A stretch of 17,600 nucleotides of DNA, from NCBI GenBank assembly GCA_021790615.1, contig JAJYGW010000137.1:1-17600 (forward strand). Reading direction: 5' to 3'. This DNA is from Actinomycetes bacterium. GTDB taxonomy: Bacteria > Actinomycetota > Acidimicrobiia > Acidimicrobiales > JAKAOS01. Position 1 is the stretch's first letter. Every line of letters starts with the position of its first letter. The position numbers were made by a program, and so were the translations under genes. Of the stretch, positions 5,300 to 12,618 are shown one piece after another. The notes under the pieces are model-generated. The model made no database searches, was not told where the DNA came from, and worked only from the letters and a program-made list of their open reading frames with translations.

Positions 5300-7143
5300 C
5301 ACCTCCGCGGCCGGACCGGCCACGCCCGACGACGCGCCCATCCGTTCGGGCCTCGCGCCAGTCCGGTCGAGGCGGGGCCGTTCGTACCGCCGCCTCGGCG
5401 CCGGCACCGCGCCGGTCGGCCGGTCACCACGCTGTGATCCGGCGCCGCCGCCTCGGCATCATGCTCGTCATGACGTGCGCCGTCCTCGCGCTCCTCGCAG
5501 CGCGCGTCTTCGACGTCCAGGGCCTGAACGCCTCCGCCTACTCCGCCTACGGGCAGTCAGAGGAGGTCCAAAAGGTCGGCCTCCCCGCCATCCGGGGCAC
5601 CGTGTACGACCGCAACGGGAACGTGCTCGCCACCTCGGTCCCGAAGACCGACATCGTCGCGGACGACTTCCTCGTCCATTCGCGGGCTGAGGCCGAGACC
5701 GCCGCGGCCGCCCTCGCTCCGCTTCTGCACGTCGGGAAGGGCACGCTCGTCGCGAAGCTCACCGAGCGCAACGGCTACGTCCCCCTCGCTCTTGCCGTCG
5801 GGCGGGCGCTCGTCTCGAAGGTGGTGGCATTGACGCTGCCGTTCCTCTCCTTCGTGCCCGACCAGGTACGCGTGGAACCAACCGGCAACCTCTTCGCCCC
5901 GCTGCTCGGCGTCGTCGGCTGGGGCAACAAGGGCCTGTCCGGTCTCGAGTACCTCTATCAGAAGACGCTGGCGGGCCGGTCCGGCTCCGAAGACGTGATG
6001 ATCGGTCCGTCCGGCGACCAGCTGCCTGGTGCCGCCAAGGTGCTCGACCCTGCGGTGCAGGGCGAGGGGCTCGTGCTCACGCTCGACGAGCCTCTCCAAT
6101 ACGAGGTGACGCAGGCTCTCCGAGCACAGGTGCTCGCCCAGCACGCCGACAGCGCCACCTGCGTCGTGCTCGACACGAAGACGGGCGGCATCCTCGCGAT
6201 GGTGAGCCTCGTGCGCCAGAACAAGTCGGTCGTGCCCGCGACCCAGAACCTCGCGACGAACATCGTGTACCAGCCCGGATCGGTGATGAAGCTCGCCACG
6301 TTCTCGGGTGCTCTCCAAACCGGGCTGATCACACCGAACGAGGAGCTGACCGTCCCCTACACGATCTGGGTTGGCGGCTGGCCCTTCCAGGACGCCGAGT
6401 TCCACCCGACCGAGCAGATGCCCGTCACGCAGATCCTCGCCCAGTCCTCCAACGTGGGCACGATCGAGATCGCGCACATGCTCGGACCGCAGCGGCTCTC
6501 GGCCTATCTGCATGCCCTCGGCTTCGGCAACGTCACGGATCTCAACTGGCCGGGAGAGTCGGCCGGGATCGTGCCACCGGTCTCGCAGTGGTCGGCCTCG
6601 GACATGGGCACGATCCCCATCGGCACCGGCGAAGCCGTCACGCCACTTCAGATCGCCGACGCCTACAACACCGTTGCGAACGGCGGCGAGTACATCCCGC
6701 CGCGCCTCGTCGAGGCCGTCGTCGGCCCGAACGGGCGCCAGCACGTCCTCCCGGCCCCGAAGCGCCACCGCGTGCTCTCGCAGACCAGGGCCGCCGAGAT
6801 CGTCCCCATGCTCGAGGAGGGCACCGCCATGGGGACCCGCACCATGGCGGAGATCGCGGGGTACACCGTCGCCGGCAAGACGGGCACGGCCCAGATCCCG
6901 AGCACGACCGCGCCGGGCTACCAAGCGGGCGCATGGAACGCGACGTTCGTCGGTTTTGTGCCGGCGCAGAACCCGCAGCTGACGGCCGTCGTGATGTTGA
7001 ACCATCCGACGGCGATGTACGGTGGCTCGGCTTCGGCCCCAGTCTTCGCCACGATCATGAAGTACGCCTTGCGCCATTTCGACATATCGCCAAGCGGCGC
7101 GAGCGGTCTGTCCGGAACTCCGAGCTCTTCGACGAAGCCGTGA
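5296..7143 (+). CDS. ftsI: Septal peptidoglycan transpeptidase FtsI (class B PBP)
   Basis: A 615-residue penicillin-binding protein that cross-links septal peptidoglycan at the outer face of the membrane, as partner of FtsW. Order of parts: a disordered basic/Pro-rich cytoplasmic tail (1-50), a transmembrane anchor (about 53-72), the class B dimerisation domain starting at IRGTVYDRNG (99-108), and the transpeptidase domain. All three active-site motifs are present: S329-V-M-K332, S384-S-N386 and K528-T-G530. The frame begins at TTG 5296, which overlaps the ftsL stop as TTGA, and no other initiator precedes the conserved parts as well. The end overlaps murE by four bases. There are no C-terminal PASTA repeats. 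The N-terminal tail is longer than in many FtsI proteins but common in actinobacteria. Confidence 0.95.
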   Translation: MTPPRPDRPRPTTRPSVRASRQSGRGGAVRTAASAPAPRRSAGHHAVIRRRRLGIMLVMTCAVLALLAARVFDVQGLNASAYSAYGQSEEVQKVGLPAIRGTVYDRNGNVLATSVPKTDIVADDFLVHSRAEAETAAAALAPLLHVGKGTLVAKLTERNGYVPLALAVGRALVSKVVALTLPFLSFVPDQVRVEPTGNLFAPLLGVVGWGNKGLSGLEYLYQKTLAGRSGSEDVMIGPSGDQLPGAAKVLDPAVQGEGLVLTLDEPLQYEVTQALRAQVLAQHADSATCVVLDTKTGGILAMVSLVRQNKSVVPATQNLATNIVYQPGSVMKLATFSGALQTGLITPNEELTVPYTIWVGGWPFQDAEFHPTEQMPVTQILAQSSNVGTIEIAHMLGPQRLSAYLHALGFGNVTDLNWPGESAGIVPPVSQWSASDMGTIPIGTGEAVTPLQIADAYNTVANGGEYIPPRLVEAVVGPNGRQHVLPAPKRHRVLSQTRAAEIVPMLEEGTAMGTRTMAEIAGYTVAGKTGTAQIPSTTAPGYQAGAWNATFVGFVPAQNPQLTAVVMLNHPTAMYGGSASAPVFATIMKYALRHFDISPSGASGLSGTPSSSTKP

Positions 7144-8693
7144 CGGCTCCTGCCGGCCGTCCTTGGGCAGGTCCGACGAGGCGGCGTGCCGTCGTCCAGA
7201 CGAGCGGCACGTCCCTCGGCGACCTCGCCACGAGGATCCGGGCCCGTCTCGGCGAGTGCCTGCTCTCGGGCGACCGGGAGACGGGCATCGCAGCGGTGCA
7301 GTTCGACCACCGAGAGATCCGCCAGATGCGCCGGGCGGGCTCCGCCGTCGCGCCGGCGGTCGGCGACCTGTTCTGCTGCCTGCCCGGTGAGCACCACGAC
7401 GGCCATGCCTTCGCTGCGATGGCCCGGGAGGCGGGCGCGGTCGCCTTCTTGTGCGAGCGTGACCTCGGCGAAGCGACGGGAGGCGCCACACAGCTGATAG
7501 TCGAGCCGGGCGCTGCTCGCGCTGCCATGGCCGAAGCCGCCTGCGCGCTCCGGCACGACCCGGCGCAGCACCTCCTCACGATCGGCGTGACGGGGACCAA
7601 CGGCAAGACGACGACCACGTACCTGCTCTGCTCGATCCTGTCGCAGGCGGGCTACGAACCCGGCCTCGTCGGGACGTTGTCCGGCTCCCGCACGACCCCG
7701 GAGGCGCCGGACCTGCAAGAGCGCTTCGAGATCTCGCGGCTCGTGGCCGAGAGCGAGCAACGCCCCGGAGCGGTCGCCCTCGAGGTCACGTCGCACGCGC
7801 TCGTGCAGCACCGGGTCGACGGGTACGTGCACGATGTCGCCGTCTTCACGAACCTCTCCCAGGACCATCTCGACTACCACGGGACCATGGAGGCCTACTT
7901 CGAGGCCAAGGCGCTGCTGTTCACCCCGGGCCACTCCCGCCGCGCGGTCGTGAACGCCGACGACGCCTACGGGCGCAGGTTGCTCGAGCGTGCGGCCGTC
8001 CCGACAGAGGCCTTCTCGATGGGCGAGGCCGAGAAGCTGGACCTTCGTGCCGAGGGCAGCCGTTTCGTCCTTCGGGGGCACGAGGTCGAGCTCCCCCTGA
8101 TCGGCCGGTTCAACGTCGAGAACGCCCTCGCCGCCGCGGCAGCGGCGCGGGCGGCGGGCATCGAGGACGGTGCGATCGCCGAGGGCCTTTCGCGGGCGAT
8201 CCCCGTGCCCGGCCGCCTCGAGCTCGTGCCGAACGCGCTCGGGCTGACTGCCGTGGTCGACTACGCGCACACGCCCGCCGGCCTCGAGCAGGCCTGCGCG
8301 ACGCTCAAGCAGGTCAGTGCCGGCGACGGCCGGCTCGTGGTCGTCTTCGGGGCAGGTGGCGACCGAGACCACGAGAAACGCCGCCCGATGGGCCACGCAG
8401 CCTCCGTCCACGCCGACCGTGCCGTGGTGACGACCGACAACCCCCGCCACGAGGACCCCCTCGCGATCATCGACGAGATCGTGGCCGGATGCGACGGCGG
8501 GGCCGAGCTGCACGTCGAGCCGGACAGGAGGGCGGCGATCGGTCTCGGGCTCTCGCTCGCGGGTCGCGGCGACATCCTGCTCGTCGCCGGCAAGGGTCAC
8601 GAGAGGACCCAGCAGGTCGGCGACGACTTCCTCGAGTTCGACGACCGCCTCGTCATCGCCGAGGAGGCCGAACGACTGGCGGGTGCCGCGTGA
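7140..8693 (+). CDS. murE: UDP-MurNAc-L-Ala-D-Glu:meso-diaminopimelate ligase MurE
   Basis: A 517-residue ATP-dependent ligase of the cytoplasm that adds the third residue of the stem peptide. The Mur N-terminal domain holds the UDP-binding region (about 20-140). The central domain has the P-loop TGTNGKTTT (151-159), the family blocks EVTSHALVQHRVDG (215-228) and FTNLSQDHLDYHGTM (236-250), and the lysine expected to be carbamylated, K257, in YFEAKALLF. The C-terminal domain has D433-N-P-R436, the signature of meso-DAP selection, and AGKGHE (483-488). The wall is therefore predicted to be of the meso-DAP type. GTG 7140 overlaps the ftsI stop (GTGA). The 3' end overlaps mraY directly, leaving no room for murF. 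Confidence 0.96.
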   Translation: MTAPAGRPWAGPTRRRAVVQTSGTSLGDLATRIRARLGECLLSGDRETGIAAVQFDHREIRQMRRAGSAVAPAVGDLFCCLPGEHHDGHAFAAMAREAGAVAFLCERDLGEATGGATQLIVEPGAARAAMAEAACALRHDPAQHLLTIGVTGTNGKTTTTYLLCSILSQAGYEPGLVGTLSGSRTTPEAPDLQERFEISRLVAESEQRPGAVALEVTSHALVQHRVDGYVHDVAVFTNLSQDHLDYHGTMEAYFEAKALLFTPGHSRRAVVNADDAYGRRLLERAAVPTEAFSMGEAEKLDLRAEGSRFVLRGHEVELPLIGRFNVENALAAAAAARAAGIEDGAIAEGLSRAIPVPGRLELVPNALGLTAVVDYAHTPAGLEQACATLKQVSAGDGRLVVVFGAGGDRDHEKRRPMGHAASVHADRAVVTTDNPRHEDPLAIIDEIVAGCDGGAELHVEPDRRAAIGLGLSLAGRGDILLVAGKGHERTQQVGDDFLEFDDRLVIAEEAERLAGAA

Positions 8694-9724
8694 TCTCGAT
8701 CTTCACTGCGGGAGGCGTCGCGCTCCTGATCGCCGGGTTCGGGACGCCGATCCTGTTGCGTTTCTTGGTGAAGTGGAGGATCGGCCAACACGTGCGGGAG
8801 GACGGTCCCGAGGCCCATGCCGCCAAGCAGGGCACGCCGACGATGGGTGGCATCGCCATGCTCGGCGGGATGCTCGGCGGCTATGTGCTCGCACACGTCG
8901 GGACGAACGTCGGGTTCACGAAAGCCGGTTGGCTCGTCGTCCTCGCGGTCCTCGCGACCGGACTGGTCGGCGCAGCCGACGACTGGATCAAGGTCAGCAG
9001 GCGCCGGAGCCTCGGGCTGACCAAGCGGGCCAAGGCGGGCCTGCAGCTCGGCGTCGCCATCGCGTTCGGCCTCGGGGCCCTCTACTGGGCCGGGATCAAC
9101 CGCGACATCTCCTTCACCCGCTTCGACTTCCCGTCCCTGGTGCTGCCGGCGGCGCTGTACGTGGTGTGGTGCGTGCTCGTCATCGTCGGTGGCTCGAATG
9201 CGGTGAACCTCACCGACGGGCTCGACGGCCTCGCGGCCGGAGCCTCCGCCTTCGCCTTCAGCTGCCTCACGATCATCGGTTACTGGCAGTACCGCAACTA
9301 CCCGATCTACCACCTGGCGAACGCGATCGACCTGGCGCTCGTCGCCGTGGCGTTGTGCGGTGCCTGCGTCGGCTTCCTCTGGTGGAACGCCGCCCCCGCC
9401 AGGATCATCATGGGCGACACGGGGTCGCTCGCGATCGGGACCGGTCTCTCGTGCCTCGGGCTCTCGATGAACCTGTCGTTGCTGATCCCGATCATCGGTG
9501 GCCTCTTCGTGCTCGTGACGCTGTCGGTCGTCATCCAGGTCGTGTCGTTCCGCTTCTTCCACACACGCGTGTTCCGGATGGCGCCGCTCCAGCACCACTT
9601 CGAGCTGCTCGGCTGGCCGGAGACGACGGTGACGGTGCGTTTCTGGATCTTCAGCGGGTTGTGCACCGCCCTCGGGCTCGGCCTGTTCTATGCCGACTAC
9701 CTGTCCGTGAGGCCGCACCAGTGA
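8690..9724 (+). CDS. mraY: Phospho-MurNAc-pentapeptide translocase MraY
   Basis: A 344-residue integral membrane enzyme that transfers phospho-MurNAc-pentapeptide to undecaprenyl phosphate, giving lipid I. About ten hydrophobic segments are visible. Family motifs are K46QGTPTMGG, A96-D97-D98-W-I-K (metal/lipid site), GGSNAVNLTDGLDGLAAG (167-184, with D176 and D179), ARIIMGDTGS (227-236 region to 246, with D243) and the HHFE-type loop at 302-305 followed by GWPE. GTG 8690 shares GTGA with the murE stop; the typical 320-360 residue length supports it. The last codons form part of a short tandem duplication that runs into the murD leader. The substrate of MraY requires MurF, whose gene is not in this window. 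Confidence 0.96.
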   Translation: MISIFTAGGVALLIAGFGTPILLRFLVKWRIGQHVREDGPEAHAAKQGTPTMGGIAMLGGMLGGYVLAHVGTNVGFTKAGWLVVLAVLATGLVGAADDWIKVSRRRSLGLTKRAKAGLQLGVAIAFGLGALYWAGINRDISFTRFDFPSLVLPAALYVVWCVLVIVGGSNAVNLTDGLDGLAAGASAFAFSCLTIIGYWQYRNYPIYHLANAIDLALVAVALCGACVGFLWWNAAPARIIMGDTGSLAIGTGLSCLGLSMNLSLLIPIIGGLFVLVTLSVVIQVVSFRFFHTRVFRMAPLQHHFELLGWPETTVTVRFWIFSGLCTALGLGLFYADYLSVRPHQ

Positions 9725-9751
9725 GGCCGCGTCAGTGAGGAGACCGCACCG
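9707..9751 (+). repeat. Imperfect tandem repeat at the mraY-murD junction
   Basis: Three head-to-tail copies: GTGAGGCCGCACCA (9707-9720), GTGAGGCCGCGTCA (9721-9734) and GTGAGGAGACCGCACCG (9735-9751). The third copy carries an extra AGA, and another GTGAG, the murD start, follows. The first copy encodes the last MraY codons. The mraY stop TGA (9722-9724) lies inside the GTGA of the second copy, and the third copy supplies a GAGGAG ribosome site at 9737-9742 for murD. This appears to be a local slippage duplication of a former GTGA overlap. Confidence 0.8.
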
Positions 9752-11191
9752 GTGAGCCGGCAGGCACTCGTCATCGGTTTCCGCGTCACCGGCCAGGCGG
9801 CCGCGCGCTCGCTCCTGAAGGACGGCTTCGCCGTCAGCGCGGTCGACGACGGCGAGCCGTTGGCGGATGCGACGAAGCTCGCAGCATCGCTCGGGACCGA
9901 GCTCGTCTGGCGGCCTTCTCGCGCACTCCTGTCGTCGCTCGCGCAGCGGGCGGAGATGGTCGTGCTGTCCCCCGGCATCCCCCCGAGCCATCCGATCTTC
10001 GAGGTCGCCGACGCCGGCAAGATCGTCTCGGAGGTCGAGCTGGCGGCGTCGCTCGCAACGGTGCCCGTGCTCGCCATCACGGGCACGAACGGGAAGACCA
10101 CGGTGACCTCGCTCGTGACCGAGATCATGCGGGCCGCCGGGCGCGAGGCGGAAGCGGTCGGCAACATCGGCCGTCCCTTCATCGAGGCGGTGCACGAGCC
10201 GACCGCTGACACCTACGTGCTCGAGGTCTCGTCGTTCCAGCTCGCCTGGACGAAGACGTTCCACCCGACGGTCGCGTGCTGGCTGAACCTGGCCGAGGAC
10301 CACCTCGACTGGCACGCCGGGATGGGGGACTACGCGGCCGCGAAGGCGCGTGTGTGGGAGAACCAGGACCAGTCAGACGTCGCGGTCGCGAACGCGGATG
10401 ATCCGGTCGTGATGCACTGGGCCGAGACGGCCCCGGGGCGTCTCGTGACCTTCGGTGCGGCGGGCGACGTCACCGAGCGAGGCGGCGTCATCTCCTCCCC
10501 GGAGGGCGAGATCTGCACCGTGTCGTCGCTTCCCCGGGCGCTCCCGCACGACGTGTGGAACGCCTGCGCGGCCGCAGCGGTGGCTCTCGGCGCAGGCGCC
10601 GATCCGCAGTCCTGCGCCGCCGCGCTGCAGCGAGGAGTGCCGATGCCGCACCGGATCGAGCTCGTGGCGGAGGTCGGCGGCGTGCGGTACTACGACGACT
10701 CGAAGGCGACGACTCCGACCGCGGTGCTGGCCGCGATGCAGGGGTTCGCGTCGGTGGTGCTGATCGCCGGCGGCCGAAACAAGGGCCTCCACCTCGCCTC
10801 GATGGTGCGCGGCCTCGAGTCCGAGGCAGCCGCCGGAACAGGCCCCGGGCCCGCTCGGCTGCGCGGCGTGATCGCCATCGGGGAGGCCGCCGGGGAGGTG
10901 GCCGAGGCGTTTCGGCACCTCGAGGAAGTCCCGACCGAGATCGCGACCTCCATGTCCGAGGCGGTGGCACGGGCGTCAGCCCTCGCGGGTCCCGGTGACG
11001 CCGTCCTGCTCTCGCCCGGCTGCGCCTCGTTCGACTGGTACCGAAGCTATGGCGAGCGAGGCGACGACTTCGCCCGGGTGGTCCGGAGGCAGGTCGACTC
11101 CGGGAAGAGCGACGCCGCACCGCCGGGTCTTGCAGCGAAACAGGGTGACGAGCAGCGGCCCGTGGCCGTGAAGCGAGGGGGAACACCATGA
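9752..11191 (+). CDS. murD: UDP-MurNAc-L-alanine:D-glutamate ligase MurD
   Basis: A 479-residue cytoplasmic ligase that adds D-Glu to UDP-MurNAc-L-Ala. The N-terminal Rossmann-like domain begins QALVIGFRVTGQAAA (4-18) and has VVLSPGIPPSHP (70-81). The central ATPase domain has the P-loop ITGTNGKTT (109-117), VGNIGRPF and EVSSFQL, then NLAEDHLDWH. The C-terminal domain has YYDDSKATTPTA, IAGGRNKG and LLSPGCASFDWY with GERGDDF near the end. The C-terminal 35 residues (after RVV) are a polar extension not needed for the fold. GTG 9752 follows GAGGAG at 9737-9742 by nine bases. It is separated from mraY by 27 bases, the longest gap inside the mur part of the operon. It overlaps ftsW by four bases (ATGA). 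Confidence 0.96.
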   Translation: MSRQALVIGFRVTGQAAARSLLKDGFAVSAVDDGEPLADATKLAASLGTELVWRPSRALLSSLAQRAEMVVLSPGIPPSHPIFEVADAGKIVSEVELAASLATVPVLAITGTNGKTTVTSLVTEIMRAAGREAEAVGNIGRPFIEAVHEPTADTYVLEVSSFQLAWTKTFHPTVACWLNLAEDHLDWHAGMGDYAAAKARVWENQDQSDVAVANADDPVVMHWAETAPGRLVTFGAAGDVTERGGVISSPEGEICTVSSLPRALPHDVWNACAAAAVALGAGADPQSCAAALQRGVPMPHRIELVAEVGGVRYYDDSKATTPTAVLAAMQGFASVVLIAGGRNKGLHLASMVRGLESEAAAGTGPGPARLRGVIAIGEAAGEVAEAFRHLEEVPTEIATSMSEAVARASALAGPGDAVLLSPGCASFDWYRSYGERGDDFARVVRRQVDSGKSDAAPPGLAAKQGDEQRPVAVKRGGTP

Positions 11192-12618
11192 GCCAGCGCA
11201 CTCTTGCCCGGCCAGGGACGTCGCACGTCGCCCCGGGCACGCGGCGCACTCCGCACAGATCGCGGGCGCCCTACCCGGTGCGCACCGGCCGTTCGACCCG
11301 TCCGACCCGTCCGACCGGTCCGACCGTGACGAGGGGCACACCCCGCGCGGCTCCGACGGCTCGCGCGCCGCGCGCGACGACCCGGGCACCAAGCCCGGGG
11401 CTGCGCGCAGTCTCGTCGGCGCCGAAGCCCGCGACGCATCTCGAGCACCGCGTCCTCGTCGGCTCGGTCTTCTGCCTCTGTTTGATCGGCCTCCCGATCG
11501 TGCTGTCGGCCTCGGCGGTGATCTCGATACAGTCCGGAGCCTCCCCTTATTCCCTCTTCGAGCGGCAGGCGATGTTCCTCGTCCTGGGGCTGGTCGCCGC
11601 CCTTGTCGCGTCGAGGCTCCGGATGGAGCGGATACGCCGCTACCGCAACTGGCTGCTCGCCGGAGCGCTCGGGTTGCTCGTGGCTGTGTTCTTGCCCGGG
11701 CTCGGGCACAACGCGGGCGGCTCGAGTCGCTGGATCGGCGCAGGACCGATCCAGATCCAGCCGTCAGAGCTCATGAAGCTCGCCGTCGTGCTGTTCGCGG
11801 CGGATCTGCTCGCAAGGCGCGGCGACCGGGACGATCCCGGCCGTGCCGTCGTGCAGCCCCTCCTGATCCTGCTCGGCTTCGCCGGCGTCCTGATCATGAA
11901 GCAGCCGGACCTCGGAACGTGCATGGTCATCACCTGCATCACGTTCTCGCTCATGTTCGCGGCCGGCCTGCCGGTACGCCTCGTCGGAGGGGCCTTCGCG
12001 TTGACGGGGGGCGTCGGAGCGATCCTCGCCCTCGACGCCTCCTACCGGCGCGCCCGCCTCCTCTCCTTCCTCAACCCGTTCGCCCACGCCGGGAGCAGCG
12101 GCTATCAGGTGGTCCAGAGCCTGGTCGCGCTCGGACAGGGAGGGCTGCAAGGGAACGGCATCGGTGGCTCTCCGAGCACGTGGGGGTTCCTCCCGAACGG
12201 CCACACGGACTTCATCTTCGCGGTGATCGGCAGCAACCTCGGGATCATCGGCACGATGACGGTTATCGGCCTGTTCGCCGCCTTCGGATGGGCAGGCTTG
12301 CGGGTGGCCCACCGTGAGCGCGACCCGTTCACGCGCTATGTCGCCATCGGCATCACGTGCTGGATCGTCGCGCAGGCGGCCATCAACATCGGCGGGGTCA
12401 TCGATGCTCTGCCCGTCACGGGCATCCCGCTGCCGTTCATCTCCTATGGGGGTTCCGCCCTCGTCGTCGCCATGGTCGGCGCGGGCGTCCTCACCGGGAT
12501 CGCCCGGCGCCAAGTTCGGGCACCGGTCGTCGTCCGTGCCATCGAGACCGAAAAGATCGCGGTGCGTGCCCGGACGAAGGGTGCGAAGGGCGCCTACGTC
12601 CCGGTTCGAGCGCGGTGA
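11188..12618 (+). CDS. ftsW: Septal peptidoglycan glycosyltransferase FtsW (SEDS)
   Basis: A 476-residue polytopic SEDS protein that polymerises lipid II at the septum together with FtsI. The first ~85 residues are an unusual Arg/Thr/Pro/Ala-rich cytoplasmic tail, partly encoded by a 9-base repeat. About ten membrane segments follow from residue 88. Family motifs are GGSSRWI (177-183), IQPSELMKL (190-198), KQPDLGT (238-244), G322NGIGGS, and LPNGHTDFIFAVIG (335-348) with the predicted catalytic D341. The final block is GIPLPFISYGGSAL. LPN instead of LPE is as in mycobacterial FtsW, from memory. Ser-Asn (349-350) stands where Glu-Glu is usual. ATG 11188 has GAGGGGG upstream and overlaps murD (ATGA). 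RodA is less likely, given the position between murD and murG. Confidence 0.94.
   Translation: MSQRTLARPGTSHVAPGTRRTPHRSRAPYPVRTGRSTRPTRPTGPTVTRGTPRAAPTARAPRATTRAPSPGLRAVSSAPKPATHLEHRVLVGSVFCLCLIGLPIVLSASAVISIQSGASPYSLFERQAMFLVLGLVAALVASRLRMERIRRYRNWLLAGALGLLVAVFLPGLGHNAGGSSRWIGAGPIQIQPSELMKLAVVLFAADLLARRGDRDDPGRAVVQPLLILLGFAGVLIMKQPDLGTCMVITCITFSLMFAAGLPVRLVGGAFALTGGVGAILALDASYRRARLLSFLNPFAHAGSSGYQVVQSLVALGQGGLQGNGIGGSPSTWGFLPNGHTDFIFAVIGSNLGIIGTMTVIGLFAAFGWAGLRVAHRERDPFTRYVAIGITCWIVAQAAINIGGVIDALPVTGIPLPFISYGGSALVVAMVGAGVLTGIARRQVRAPVVVRAIETEKIAVRARTKGAKGAYVPVRAR
11292..11327 (+). repeat. Four 9-base tandem repeats inside ftsW
   Basis: Four units of the form TYCGACCSK: TTCGACCCG, TCCGACCCG, TCCGACCGG and TCCGACCGT. 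They encode a Thr-Arg-Pro type repeat (S-T-R-P-T-R-P-T-G-P-T) in the disordered N-terminal tail of FtsW. The unit length keeps the reading frame, so copy number could vary without breaking the gene. Confidence 0.85.

Noticed and set aside
5557..7491. A 644-codon open frame on the - strand opposite ftsI and murE (and similar long antisense frames opposite mraY/murD and murE)
   Set aside because: High GC in third codon positions makes long antisense frames common. The product is Arg/Gly-rich without any family motif, while the + strand encodes complete FtsI and MurE.
7140..8693. Possible MurE-MurF fusion that would explain the missing murF
   Set aside because: MurE has 517 residues, one P-loop and one set of three domains; there is no room for a second ligase.
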